Origin: Streptomyces cinnamoneus
GTDB lineage: Bacteria; Actinomycetota; Actinomycetes; Streptomycetales; Streptomycetaceae
Direction: 5' to 3'
Length of the DNA stretch: 64,000 nt
NCBI RefSeq assembly: GCF_014650495.1
Contig: NZ_BMVB01000005.1
Coordinates: forward strand, 124,001 to 188,000
In this document: positions 54,380 through 63,261 of the stretch, piece after piece
Numbering within the stretch: the stretch's first letter is position 1
How the letters are laid out: every line of letters begins with the position of its first letter
Made by a program: the position numbers and the translations under genes
Notes under the pieces: model-generated
Database searches by the model: none
What the model was told of the DNA's origin: nothing
What the model saw: the letters and a program-made list of their open reading frames with translations, nothing else

Positions 54380-55494
54380 AGTTCGCCTCTCTTGCGCAGG
54401 ACGAGGAGGAAGAGCGGCACGCCGAGCAGCGCGGTGATCACGCCCACGGGCACCTCGCGGGGTGCGAAGGCGATCCGCGCCAGCGCGTCCGTCCACACCA
54501 GGAACACCGCGCCCGCAAGCGCCGCGTACGGCAGCAGCACCCGGTGCAGCGGCCCGACGAGGAACCGCACACCGTGGGGGACGATCAGCCCGACGAAACC
54601 GATGGCGCCGACGGTGGCCACCGCCACCGCGGTCAGCGTGGCCGTGACCACGAGCAGCAGCATCCGCGTGCGCCGCACGCCGATCCCGAGGGACGCGGCG
54701 GTGTCGGTGCCGAACGCGAGTCCGTCGAGGGCGTTCGAGCAGAGCCACGCGGCCACCAGCCCCAGCGGGGTGACGATCGCGCAGACCACGACGGTGTTCC
54801 AGCGCGCCGGCGCCATCGAGCCCAGCAGCCAGTGGGTGACGGCCCGCGTGGTGTCCGCGTCCGCCGAGGCCATCAGGACGAGCGAGGTCAGCGCGGTGAA
54901 GAGCTGGCCGACGACCACGCCGGTGAGGACGATACGGACCGAGTCCAGGCCGGTGCGCCGCAGCAGCAACAGCAGCAGCCCGAAGGAGAGCAGCGCGCCG
55001 GCGAGCGCGCCGCCGGTGATCCCGAGGGCGCTCGCGCCCACGCCGAGGACGATCACGGCGACGGCTCCCGTGGACGCGCCCGAGGAGACGCCGAGCAGGT
55101 AGGGGTCGGCGAGCGCGTTGCGGGTGACCGCCTGGAGGACCGTGCCGCACACGGCGAGCGAGGCGCCGACGAGGGCGGCCATCAGCACGCGCGGCAGCCG
55201 CAGGTCCCAGATGAGGGAGTCCACCAGCGGGGGCAACGGCTCGTCTCCCAGGCCGAGATGGGTGCCGAGGACGCGGGCGAGGTCGGTCCAGCCCACGTCG
55301 GCGGTGCCGATGCGCACGGCCGACGCCACCGAGCCCGCCAGGGCGAGCGCGGCGAGGAGGAAGAGGACCGCCCGGGTCGCGGCGGACCGGCCGGACCGCG
55401 GGGTGGCGACGGAGCCCTCCGTCACCACCCGCCCGCGAGCCGCCGGAAGCAGGAGGTCCTCCGACCCCGCCCGGGCTACCGGGTCAGCGGACAT
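54376..55494 (-). CDS. FecCD-family metallophore permease
   Basis: 372 residues from ATG; the start overlaps the binding-protein stop by 11 bases. A cytoplasmic N-terminus of ~35 residues is followed by about nine or ten membrane segments with FecCD signatures LRLPRVLMAALVGASLAVCG, ADPYLLGVSSGASTGAV, LGSMAPARWNTVVV, GFVGLIVPHGVRFLVGP and the C-terminal PREVPVGVITALLGVPLFL. Only one permease gene is present, so a homodimer is expected, as in BtuC-type systems. Confidence 0.95.
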
Positions 55495-56518
55495 ACCCGA
55501 GGTCCTTCATCCCCTTGGCCAGCAGTCCCAGGGCGTGCACCGAGCGCACGGACGGGTCCAGCTCGATGCCCGGCACCTCAAGGACCTTGTTGTCACGGAC
55601 CGCCGCGAGCTGGGAGACCACCGGGTGCCCGGATATCGCGGCGCGCTTCTCGGCGGCGCTGTCGCCCGGCCGTCCGCGCTCGGACAGGTCGCCGATCACG
55701 ATGAAGTCGGGGTCGCGCTTGGCGACTTCCTCCCAGGAGACCTCCGGCCAGTCCTCGTTCACGTCGTCGAAGGCGTTCTTCGCGCCGACGATCCGGCTCA
55801 TCTCGCTGGGCAGGCCGCTCTTGCCCGCCACGTACGGCATGCCGTTGAAGACGGAGTAGAGGTAGACCACGGTGGGCCGGTCGTCGCCCCGGGGAACCCT
55901 GGAGGCGTTCTCCCCGGCCTTGGCGACCGCCGCGCGCTGGTCGGCGGCGAGTTTGCGGGCCCGCTCCTCGGTGCCGAAGACCTTGCCCAGGTTCTCGTAG
56001 TCGGAGAAGAGCAGCTCGAAGGGGGTCTTGCCGGCCGGATTCTGCTGCGGGCAGTCGACGGCGCTGACGAAGGTGGGGACCTTGAGGGAGGCCAGCTCCT
56101 CGCGGGTGCCGGCGCGGTCCTTGGTGTAGAGGTCCGTGGAGCCTGCGACGACGAAGTCGGGGGTGGCGGCGCGCAGCTGCTCGGCGGTGGCGATCTTCGG
56201 GGCGATGACCGGGACCTTGGCGTACGCGGCCCCGTACTGCGCGGGGATCTTCGTCTTGAGGTTGGCCGTTCCCGCCATCCGGTCCTGGAGCCCGAGTTCG
56301 AGCAGGGTCTCGGTCGAGGTCTGGTCCAGGGCGACGGCCCGCTTCGGGGGCCCCGCGACGGACACCTGGCGGCCGCAGCTGGTGACGGAGACTGCCTTGG
56401 CGGAGGCCCGGGAACCGGGCTCGGCGTCCGCTCTGGAGCCGTCGCCGGCTGCCGTGGAGCAGCCCGCGGTGGCGAGGGCGATGGTCAGGGCGATGCCGAG
56501 GCGGGCTGGGTGGCGCAT
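55484..56518 (-). CDS. Metallophore-binding lipoprotein, FepB/TroA-like class III
   Basis: 344 residues from the ATG at 56518 (GGAG 6 bases upstream). Signal peptide with lipobox LATAGCS makes it a membrane-anchored binding protein. The fold follows FepB/BtuF: RAVALDQTSTETLLELGL, ATPDFVVAGSTDLYT, LYSVFNGMPYVAG, WEEVAKRDPDFIVIGDL and a final NKVLEVPGIELDPSVRSVHA. It would capture the chelated metal outside and hand it to the FecD-like permease. First gene of the operon and directly under the Zur/Fur-like site at 56616. Confidence 0.94.
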   Translation of the reverse strand: MRHPARLGIALTIALATAGCSTAAGDGSRADAEPGSRASAKAVSVTSCGRQVSVAGPPKRAVALDQTSTETLLELGLQDRMAGTANLKTKIPAQYGAAYAKVPVIAPKIATAEQLRAATPDFVVAGSTDLYTKDRAGTREELASLKVPTFVSAVDCPQQNPAGKTPFELLFSDYENLGKVFGTEERARKLAADQRAAVAKAGENASRVPRGDDRPTVVYLYSVFNGMPYVAGKSGLPSEMSRIVGAKNAFDDVNEDWPEVSWEEVAKRDPDFIVIGDLSERGRPGDSAAEKRAAISGHPVVSQLAAVRDNKVLEVPGIELDPSVRSVHALGLLAKGMKDLGYVR

Positions 56519-56615
56519 GGGTTCTCCGGTCTGGGAGGGGAGGGAGGGGAGCGAGAGGAGGGCGTGGGTGTTGTCGTGCACCGGGCAGGAGTGCCGCGTT
56601 CGAAGGGTACTGTAA

Positions 56616-56630
56616 TGGTATTCATTTTCA
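56616..56630. promoter_or_regulatory. Zur/Fur-family operator-like 7-1-7 site between importer and exporter
   Basis: The 15-mer TGGTATTCATTTTCA, read on the other strand TGAAAATGAATACCA, has one perfect half of the actinobacterial Zur consensus (TGAAAATGATTTTCA) and a degenerate other half. By my count it matches 11 of 15 positions, and also about 11 of 14 of the Fur 7-1-7 core. It sits in an AT-rich patch in GC-rich DNA, 98 bases upstream of the binding-protein start and 62 bases upstream of the MFS start. It is well placed to control both. Which regulator binds is not decidable by eye. Confidence 0.5.
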
Positions 56631-56691
56631 TTAACGAATCCGGGTGCGGTTCGCCGAGCCGCCGCCCCCACCCCCGAGGAGCAGCCACACC

Positions 56692-57954
56692 GTGCCGACC
56701 ACACCCGCGCCGACAGCGGCCAAGACCGATACCCCTCCCCCGCGTTCGGTCCTCCGCGACACCGCGTTCCTGCGCCTGTGGGCGGGCACCACCGCCTCCG
56801 GCCTCGCGACCTGGGCCCTGCCCTTCGTCCTCGGACTCGCCGTCCTTCACCACGACCTCGGCGCCGCCGGCCTCGGCCTGGTCCTCGCCGCACGCACCGC
56901 CGGCTTCCTCGTCGCCGTCGTCGTCGGCGGCGTGCTGGCCGACCGTCACTCCCGTCGCGCGGTCGTCCTCTGGTCGGCCCTCGCGGCCGCGGTCGCCGCA
57001 CCCCTCCTCGCCGCCGGCCTCGGCCGCTCGCTCGTGCTGATGACGGCCGCCGCCGCCCTCGCGGGCGCCGGCCAGGGCGCCTGCCGCCCGGCGTTCCAGG
57101 CGCTCACCGCCGAGACCGTCGCCCCGGAGAGCCGTCAACAGGCCAACGCCGCCATGACCATGGCCGTACGGAGCGCCACGCTCACCGGACCCGCCCTGAC
57201 CGCGCTGCTCGCGGCCTTCCTCGACGTCTCGACGCTCCTGCTCGGCATCGGCCTGCTCTGGCTGGTCGCCGCGCTCGTCCCGGGCAAGGGGGGCGCTGCA
57301 GTGAACCTCGCCGCCGAGCCCGCCCCACGCGCCGGCTTCCGCGCCGAGTTCCACGAGGGGATACGCGAGGCGCGACGCCACCCCTGGTTCCTCGCCGGGC
57401 TCGCCGCCCTCGTCGCCGTCGTCGCCCTCGGCTACTCCGCCACGAGCGTCGCCCTGCCCCTGATCAGCCGGGACCGCTACGACACCCAGTGGGTGCTGGC
57501 CGCGGCCATGACCGCGTACACCGTGGGCGCGCTCGGCGGGGCCCTGGTCATCGCCCGCTGGCGGCCGCGCTCCCAGGGCTGGACCGCCTTCGCCGGCCTG
57601 GCCGCGTACGGCGTCGCGCCGCTGAGCCTGATGCTGCCCGTGCACCCGGTCGTGGTCGTCGCCGCGTACGCCGTCGCCGGGATCGGCATCGAGCTGTTCA
57701 ACGTGCCCTGGTTCACGGCCACCCAGCGCGAGGTCGCCCCGGAGAAGCTGGCCCGCGTCTCCTCGCTGGACTTCCTGGTGTCCTACGGCCTGGCGCCCGT
57801 CGGCCTGGCCCTGATCGCCCCGGCCATCGACGCGTTCGGGGTCACGCCCGTCCTCGCGGTGTGCGCCGCCGCCTGCTTCCTCGTACCGGCCGCGGCGGCG
57901 CTGGTGCCCACCGCCCGCCACTTCGCACGTACGGCCCCGACGACGACGGGCTGA
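56692..57954 (+). CDS. MFS exporter, EntS-like
   Basis: 420 residues from GTG with GAGGAG about 10 bases upstream; a longer frame starts at 56644 but is Pro-rich and lacks a site. Twelve membrane segments with the MFS motif A variant VGGVLADRHSRRAVVLWS between segments 2 and 3, RPAFQALTAETVAPESRQQ and a duplicated second half (WFTATQREVAPEKLARVSS). This is the EntS/enterobactin-exporter-like branch with the VAPEs/L loop. Divergent from the importer operon over the shared operator-like site, so it probably exports the locus product. Ends before a strong terminator. Confidence 0.9.
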   Translation: MPTTPAPTAAKTDTPPPRSVLRDTAFLRLWAGTTASGLATWALPFVLGLAVLHHDLGAAGLGLVLAARTAGFLVAVVVGGVLADRHSRRAVVLWSALAAAVAAPLLAAGLGRSLVLMTAAAALAGAGQGACRPAFQALTAETVAPESRQQANAAMTMAVRSATLTGPALTALLAAFLDVSTLLLGIGLLWLVAALVPGKGGAAVNLAAEPAPRAGFRAEFHEGIREARRHPWFLAGLAALVAVVALGYSATSVALPLISRDRYDTQWVLAAAMTAYTVGALGGALVIARWRPRSQGWTAFAGLAAYGVAPLSLMLPVHPVVVVAAYAVAGIGIELFNVPWFTATQREVAPEKLARVSSLDFLVSYGLAPVGLALIAPAIDAFGVTPVLAVCAAACFLVPAAAALVPTARHFARTAPTTTG

Positions 57955-57988
57955 CGCGGGGCGGTCACGGCCCCCCCGACGGGGCACG

Positions 57989-58030
57989 CGAGGGCCCCGG
58001 CCGGTCTTCCCGCACCGGCCGGGGCCCTCG
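57989..58030. terminator. Perfect 16-bp stem terminator after the MFS gene
   Basis: cgagggccccggccgg (57989-58004) pairs exactly with ccggccggggccctcg (58015-58030) around a 10-base loop. It begins 35 bases after the MFS stop. No T-run follows, as is common in Streptomyces. Confidence 0.85.
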
Positions 58031-58421
58031 CCGGGGGGGCGGCGTCGGCGCGGCGTACGTGGCCGGTGGCCCTCTCCGAGGCCGAACGGTCCTTTCTCCC
58101 CTCGTCGATCCGCCGATGCCGTGGGCTCCGCAGGATCCGCACGGTGTGCGAACACACCGACACTCGGGAAGGGGCTGTCCCCCTCCCCACCTCCCCCACG
58201 CTCGTCACGCTCCTGTCTGCTGCCCCAAGGGCGAAGCCGTCGAGCTCGCCCAACAGGGCGGGGGGGCGGGGGTCGGGCAGCGCCGCGCCTCACCGCGTCC
58301 GGCGCCAGGCGTCCGGCGTGCGGCATGCCGCGTCATGCACCGGATTTTCACCCGGATCCCGTCGCGGCGCGCGTCCCGCGCACTACCTTTGAGACACGGA
58401 CTTCGGCCATCGGGGGTTGGC
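58031..58421. other. Intergenic region, no supported gene
   Basis: About 390 bases after the terminator. A G-run near 58258-58275 is notable, but there is no gene. The promoter of the next gene should lie in 58330-58410, where cactacctttgagacac is the only AT-richer patch; I see no clear elements. Confidence 0.4.
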
Positions 58422-59135
58422 ATGACGCAGGGGGCGGGGGACGGGCAGCCGGGTGCAGGGGGAGCTCCCGTACCCATACCCCCGGGGCCCTCGGGGCCGT
58501 CGGGGGAAGAGCCGCACCGGATACGCAACGGGGTCATCGCCGCTGCGGTGATCGGAGCGCTCGGCGCCGTCACCGCGGCGCTCATCGGGTTCTTCAAGCC
58601 GGATCCGACGCCTACGTCTGGCCCGCAACCGCCGCCGACCGCGGAGCCGTCGTCCACGCGGTCGCGGTCCGACGAGTCCTCGTCCGACAGCACGACGTCC
58701 GGGGACCCGACCGCGAGCAAGCGCCCCTCGACGTCCGCGAAGGAACGGTGGCGCGGCCCCGTCACGCTGCCCCTGTCGCTCAACGTGCCGTCACAGGAGG
58801 GAATAGAACTCGACACCGCGAAGCCCGTACGCGCCGGCGTCGACGACGACCTGCGAGGCGACTACCAGACCTCACCCAAGATCGTGGTCCTCAGCGGCCA
58901 CGCCGCCGAGATCCCCGGGGACGCGGACGGCCTGACCCGCTCCGCGTGCGAGAAGCGACTCACGTCCAGCGTCCCCAAGGGGCCTGTCTGGATCGACGCG
59001 CTCCGGGGGAACGGGATGGGCGGCACGTATTGCTTCAACACCACCGAGGGGCGGGTCGCGGCGTTCTCGATCGTCTCCGCGGATCCCATGCCCCTGCCAC
59101 AGTCGATCACGCTCAAGGTGGTTCTCTGGGGGTGA
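58422..59135 (+). CDS. Single-pass membrane-anchored protein of unknown function
   Basis: 237 residues from ATG (G-run upstream as a weak site). A cytoplasmic Gly/Pro-rich N-terminus (~35 residues) precedes one membrane segment GVIAAAVIGALGAVTAALIG. A Ser/Thr/Pro/Asp-rich linker of ~60 residues follows, then an external domain of ~130 residues (GPVTLPLSLNVPSQEGIELD, CEKRLTSSVPKGPVWID, GTYCFNTTEGRVAAFSIVSA). Two cysteines may form a disulfide. The architecture resembles sensor or cell-wall-associated proteins common in Streptomyces; I cannot assign a function. Convergent with the peptidase gene, 24 bases between stops. Confidence 0.8.
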   Translation: MTQGAGDGQPGAGGAPVPIPPGPSGPSGEEPHRIRNGVIAAAVIGALGAVTAALIGFFKPDPTPTSGPQPPPTAEPSSTRSRSDESSSDSTTSGDPTASKRPSTSAKERWRGPVTLPLSLNVPSQEGIELDTAKPVRAGVDDDLRGDYQTSPKIVVLSGHAAEIPGDADGLTRSACEKRLTSSVPKGPVWIDALRGNGMGGTYCFNTTEGRVAAFSIVSADPMPLPQSITLKVVLWG

Positions 59136-59159
59136 CCTGGAGCGGCGAGGGTGCTCCCC

Positions 59160-59852
59160 TCACACCGGGAGACATGCCTTCACCCCGCCCTGGCCGCCGC
59201 GGTTGAAGGCGCTGATCCGCTGTTCCGCATTGCCGTGGTCCTGGGAACTGGTCCACGGCGTCGCGTCGGCGAGCCCGGTGAGGGCGGCCGACAGTTCCTC
59301 GGTGTCACCCGGCTCGAATCGCAGATTGTCGGAGCCGAAGAGGGTCGCCCCCGCCAGACAGTCCGCCTGGAGTTCCTGAGCCACGGCTTTCAGTCCCAGG
59401 ACCCGGTTCTGAACGGCGTGTCCCCATTCGTGGGCGATGACCAGATAGACCCAGGAGTCCCCCTGGGCATATCCGTCGCGCATCAGCTTGCCGTCCCAGG
59501 CGAGGAAATCCCCTGCCGGGCAGTAGAAGGCATTGTCGGGAGGCGCCGGTTCACCTCCGCACGCCGGAGCACCCGGGCTGCCCGGCGTGTAGGTGCCGGC
59601 GACCCGTGGTGGTGTGTAGGCGCCGGTGAAGTAAGCGTTCCAGTTCTTCTGCCAGAAGTCGTTCACGACGTTCACGGCGTCCTTGGCCTCTGACATCCAC
59701 GCCGTGTCGGAGTCCGGGGCGGCGGACCGCGCACCGCGTTTGCCGACGGCGGCGGCGACCGACTTGTCAGCCGCGGCAGCGTCCGAGCAGCCGGTCAGGG
59801 CGAGGGGCAGGCATATCGTCACGGCCATCAGCCAGTTGCGGTATTGGGCCAC
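59160..59852 (-). CDS. Lipoprotein zinc metallopeptidase, YpfJ/neutral zinc metallopeptidase family
   Basis: 230 residues from a GTG with TTGGAGGAA upstream. Signal peptide with lipobox ALTGCSD. The mature domain has VNDFWQKNWNAYFTGAYTP, NAFYCPAGDFLAWDGKLM, the zinc motif VIAHEWGHAVQNRV (HExxH) and a downstream ELQADCLAGATLF (third ligand Glu/Asp region), then GTAEQR-like GNAEQRISAFNRG. This is the putative neutral zinc metallopeptidase family (YpfJ/KPN_02809-like, Zn_peptidase). Its substrates in the envelope are not known. Catalytic residues appear intact. Confidence 0.9.
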   Translation of the reverse strand: MAQYRNWLMAVTICLPLALTGCSDAAAADKSVAAAVGKRGARSAAPDSDTAWMSEAKDAVNVVNDFWQKNWNAYFTGAYTPPRVAGTYTPGSPGAPACGGEPAPPDNAFYCPAGDFLAWDGKLMRDGYAQGDSWVYLVIAHEWGHAVQNRVLGLKAVAQELQADCLAGATLFGSDNLRFEPGDTEELSAALTGLADATPWTSSQDHGNAEQRISAFNRGGQGGVKACLPV

Positions 59853-60703
59853 GGCTTCCTCCAACCCCCGAACGCCGCGCCCCGACAGGCGGACTGCCGT
59901 GCATCGCCTTGCCCATACCTCGGCAATTCCGGCCCGACCGCCATGAGACGAAGACACCTTCACGATAGCCTTCGGCCGTCCCGCCGTCGTATACGAAGAA
60001 ATGCGCAGCCGGAAGCCCGGAAGGCCCGTCACCGCCCTCACAACCCACGCCCAGGGCGTACGCGGCAATGTCCTGTACTGCGCCGTCCACGACCGTGAGC
60101 CCGGTCGGAACGACGGTCCCCGCCGCTGATGACGAGCTGGGGCTGACCATCCACGCAGCGGAGGCTGAGTATGCCCATGCTCTCGGGCCTGACCTCGGTG
60201 GAAGGGATGAGTCCCGGATCGGTCGCTTCGGCCTCGGGTGCGGTCCCGGGCATGTGTGCTCCTCACTTGCCCTCACGCTAGCGACCGGGTCGGAGACTTG
60301 TCGTGCTGAGCATCACGGACAACGACACCCGCCGGAACGACTGAGAACCGACCATGGCCCCATCGGACACCCCTGGCCGAGGCCGACGCGACCTTGGATC
60401 TGCGGGCCCCGGTGGCGCTGCGCCGGCAGGATCTCGTCAAAGCGACCGAGTCCGGAACTGGGCAGAACCTGCGATGCGCTGGTGTAGCGCAATATCCGGG
60501 TCTGCCAGGCATGGTGGCCGCTCACCGATGCGGCCACGACCTGAATCCCGCGCGCGATCAGCAGCTACCTGGCGCTTGCCGGACGTGAGAAGACCCCGTC
60601 ATACCCGAGGTCACCGAAGCAGCCCACGCAGATTTCGCCGCCCTGGCGGTCGGCGAAATCTACCCTGCCCGATCTGCATCCACTGGATTGACTGGGTGTC
60701 CTG
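59853..60703 (-). other. Intergenic region with a frameshifted gene remnant
   Basis: About 850 bases without an intact gene. On the minus strand an ATG at 60253 opens TEVRPESMGILSLRCVDGQP then QLVISGG, after which the coding signal jumps to another frame: TVVPTGLTVVDGAVQDIAAY, ALGVGCEGGDGPSGLPAAHF and FVYDGG. This suggests one short protein broken by a frameshift near 60110. The part 60280-60700 holds no recognisable gene on either strand. Confidence 0.4.
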
Positions 60704-61327
60704 CTACGCGGGCGCGTCCGCATGTGTTTCGGCGGCCGGGTCCGTCGCGATCTCGACCTGGGGTCTGCTGAGGCCGCCCTGCCAGCGGAAGGCGGAGGGG
60801 AGTTCGAGGCCGAAGTGGTCGAGGATGCGGGCCACGAGGTGCATGACGATGTCGTCGATGGTCTCGGGGTGGTGGTAGAAGGCCGGCATCGGAGGAAGGA
60901 TCAAGGCTCCCATACGGGCCAGGGCCAGCATGTTCTCCAGGTGGATCTCGTTCAACGGCGCCTCACGGGGCACAAGGACGAGCTTCCTCCGCTCCTTGAG
61001 CGTGACATCGGCCGCTCGTACGACGAGATCCTCGGCGTACCCCGCCCGGATCGCGGCCAGCGTCTTCATGCTGCACGGAGCGATGATCATCCCGTCGGTC
61101 GGATACGACCCGCTGGATATCGCGGCCGCCTGGTCCCCGGGCCCATGAACATGGTCGACCGTCTCGCGCAGATCCTGCACCGTGTACTCGGTCTCGTATT
61201 CCACCAGCGCACGCCCCCACCGGGTGAGCACGAGATGGGTCTCCACCTCCAGGGCCCGCAACGCCTGCAGGGTGCGCACGCCGATGATGGCCCCCGACGC
61301 GCCGGTCATGCCGACGACGATGTTCAC
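60704..61327 (-). CDS. UbiX-family flavin prenyltransferase
   Basis: 207 residues from a GTG overlapping the upstream stop (GTGA), GGAAAGG 8 bases before. Features: NIVVGMTGASGAIIGVRTLQ (flavin-phosphate loop), HLVLTRWGRALVEYE, SGSYPTDGMIIAPCSMKTLA (the family's S-PCSMKT core), DVTLKERRKLVLVPREAPLN and MLALARMGALILPPMPAFYH. These are near-invariant in UbiX/Pad1 enzymes, which prenylate FMN with dimethylallyl phosphate for UbiD-type decarboxylases. No UbiD is in the window. The C-terminal ~20 residues are family-typical. Confident. Confidence 0.94.
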   Translation of the reverse strand: MNIVVGMTGASGAIIGVRTLQALRALEVETHLVLTRWGRALVEYETEYTVQDLRETVDHVHGPGDQAAAISSGSYPTDGMIIAPCSMKTLAAIRAGYAEDLVVRAADVTLKERRKLVLVPREAPLNEIHLENMLALARMGALILPPMPAFYHHPETIDDIVMHLVARILDHFGLELPSAFRWQGGLSRPQVEIATDPAAETHADAPA

Positions 61328-62766
61328 GGCCGCACCTTTCCGCCGTCGATCACGGCGGCCGCGGGGGAAGCGGTGTGCGGCGGCCGGTCGCCGAGCGACC
61401 AGGCGATGCCGTGCAGGAGTCCGTGCCGGCTGACGACCATCGTCTCCTTGCCGGTGTGCTTCATCGTGGCGCGCACCACCAGCGCGCTCGCGACGATCAC
61501 ATCCACCATGCCCGGATGCATGCCGGGGATCCGGGACCGCTGCGCTGCCGTGGTCCCCAGCAGATCGGTCACCACTCGGTCCACCTCGTGGTAGGTCAGG
61601 TATCGGGGGTGGTGTCCGGGCGAGGAGGCCGACCCTGCCCAGGCGATCGCCGCCACGGTGGTGACCGCTTCGGAGACCCCGATCAGGGTCGCGTCCTGCC
61701 ACCCCGGCAACGCGTCCAACGCCTCGTCGAGCTCGGCCTCGATGGCCCGCTCGGCCGCGGCGACCTCCTGCGATGTCGGCGGATCCGTGAGCAGATGGTG
61801 TTCCGCGATACGCACGCACCCGAGGTCGGCGGAGACGGCATGCTCGGCGTCCGCGGATCCGAGGGCGAACTGGGTCGATCCACCGCCGATGTCGGCCATC
61901 AGGTACGGGGCCTTGACCCCGCCGGTCAGAGCGCGGGTGACTCCCGCAAAGGCCAGGTGAGCCTCCTGTCGGCCGGACAGCACCTCGCTCGTCAGGCCCA
62001 GCGTGTCGCGCACCAGGGTCAGGAACTCCTCGCCGTCGACGGCGCCGCGCGAGACCCAGGTGGCGCACATCCGCACGCGCTCGACATCGAACGCGGTGAT
62101 CAGCGCCGCGTAGTCGTCCAGGACCGCTCTCGCTCGGTCGACGGCCTCCCGCGCCAGTCTCCCGGTGCGACCGACGTCCTGCCCCAGGCGGATGATGTCG
62201 AATCGTTCCACCACCTCGACCATCCGGGCGGCCGGGCCGCGCTCCGCCGAGGGCAGATCGGCCACGATGAGCCGGATCGAGTTGGTGCCGCAGTCGATCG
62301 CCGCCACCCTGGTACATGCGCGGTCGGACGGCGGAGGCCGACGGCGCGATGCGCCGCCGTCGCCTATTCGGTCCTGTGCTGCAAGAGCCGGGACACCGAC
62401 CGGCCCGCCGCCGGTACGAGGCCGCCGGGAGCGGGGCGCCAAGGCGGCCGGGTCGACGTAGTGGATGTCGATTTTGGTCATCCAGTCGTCCTCCGGCAGG
62501 GAACCGATGACGTAGATCTTCTTCCCGGTGCCCGCGGCGTAGCCGAGTTCCCAGGCGCAATCACGGCCGATCGGCGGCCGGCAGATGACGCAATCGGCTT
62601 CGTCAATGGCTCGTTGACAGGCCAAGGCGCCGTCGGGGAATCCGAACGAACCGGCCTTGTCCTTGGGTAGCCACAGGGGTAACCCGAGGATGTCTGCGAG
62701 GCGTTCGGCCTCACGGGGGTCGGTCTCCTCGTTCTTGCACTTGGCGCAGTAGTAGGCATGCGGCAT
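61324..62766 (-). CDS. Apparent fusion of nucleoside 2-deoxyribosyltransferase-like domain and Ppx/GppA phosphatase
   Basis: 480 residues from the ATG at 62766 (GGAGGAG 8 bases upstream; an ATG at 62796 also has a site). Residues 1-107: a CxxC (YYCAKCKNEE), then DEADCVICRPPIGRDCAWEL and GYAAGTGKKIYVIG, the nucleoside deoxyribosyltransferase/DRTGG-like fold with its Glu73 in the WELGYA motif. Residues ~108-152 are a Pro/Arg linker. Residues 153-480 are Ppx/GppA: VAAIDCGTNSIRLIVADLPS, YLMADIGGGSTQFALG, CVRIAEHHLLTDPPTSQE and a final HGIAWSLGD. Ppx hydrolyses polyphosphate or pppGpp. If instead translation restarts at the GTG of VAAID, two genes are present. Coupled to UbiX downstream. Confidence 0.78.
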   Translation of the reverse strand: MPHAYYCAKCKNEETDPREAERLADILGLPLWLPKDKAGSFGFPDGALACQRAIDEADCVICRPPIGRDCAWELGYAAGTGKKIYVIGSLPEDDWMTKIDIHYVDPAALAPRSRRPRTGGGPVGVPALAAQDRIGDGGASRRRPPPSDRACTRVAAIDCGTNSIRLIVADLPSAERGPAARMVEVVERFDIIRLGQDVGRTGRLAREAVDRARAVLDDYAALITAFDVERVRMCATWVSRGAVDGEEFLTLVRDTLGLTSEVLSGRQEAHLAFAGVTRALTGGVKAPYLMADIGGGSTQFALGSADAEHAVSADLGCVRIAEHHLLTDPPTSQEVAAAERAIEAELDEALDALPGWQDATLIGVSEAVTTVAAIAWAGSASSPGHHPRYLTYHEVDRVVTDLLGTTAAQRSRIPGMHPGMVDVIVASALVVRATMKHTGKETMVVSRHGLLHGIAWSLGDRPPHTASPAAAVIDGGKVRP

Positions 62767-62796
62767 ACGAATCACTCCTCCAGCCGGGGCGTTCAT

Positions 62797-63215
62797 GAGG
62801 GCGCTCCTACGGCGGTGTCTCCGATGGTGGCCTCTGTCCGAGAGGCTTGGTGGTCGCCCGACGTGATCCCTGACGCGTGTCCGGTCGGATATCCCGGACC
62901 GAGGACAGCAAGTGCGGCAAGGCGGTAAGGCGGTAAGGCGGTAAAGCGGTAAGGGCCGGCGGCGACGAAATGGCGGCGGGTGGGGTCGAGCTCGGCGCTG
63001 GGGAACACGGAAGGCGTGCGTTAGCTCGGGCAACCAGTAGCGCACTGGTCCCTACCCAGCGGTCACCCCGCCTCAACAGCCTGCATGGCGCCCCCGGTAC
63101 ATTCCGGCCACACGCGCCCAGGACTCCGGCGAAGGAAGGGCTCCGATGAGACCGCCTGTGCTGACCGCACGCTGAATGGCGCGGTGGCTTCCGCTCCGTT
63201 TCCAGGCCCGCCACT
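62797..63215. other. Region between the fusion gene and the intron domain V
   Basis: About 420 bases. Holds the 8-base tandem at 62919-62950 and, at its right end, the presumed 3' end of the group II intron. No gene is supported; frames here show only the repeat-encoded Pro/Tyr/Arg pattern. Confidence 0.5.
62919..62950. repeat. 8-bp tandem repeat (AAGGCGGT)3-AAAGCGGT
   Basis: Four consecutive octamers, the last with one change, followed by a partial fifth. It lies about 150-180 bases upstream of the fusion gene start, in its likely promoter or leader region. Copy number at such loci is often variable between strains. Confidence 0.85.
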
Positions 63216-63250
63216 TCGAACCGTGCATGCAGTTCTCCCGCACACGGCTT
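63216..63250 (-). ncRNA. Group II intron domain V
   Basis: On the minus strand AGCCGTGTGCGGG, a short loop (agaa), then CTGCATGCACGGTTCG folds into the domain V hairpin. It has the catalytic AGC triad at its base, the two-base bulge and a GNRA-like loop. It lies just downstream of the reverse-transcriptase fragment in the same direction, as in complete introns. Confidence 0.8.
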
Positions 63251-63261
63251 TCCGGCATCGC

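Noticed and set aside
56616..56630. Interpretation as a classical IdeR/DmdR iron box
   Set aside because: The TTAGGTTAGGCTAACCTAA-type pattern is absent; the site fits Zur or Fur 7-1-7 better.
60280..60700. Possible transposase remnant
   Set aside because: No transposase motif, inverted repeats or target duplication could be seen in either strand.
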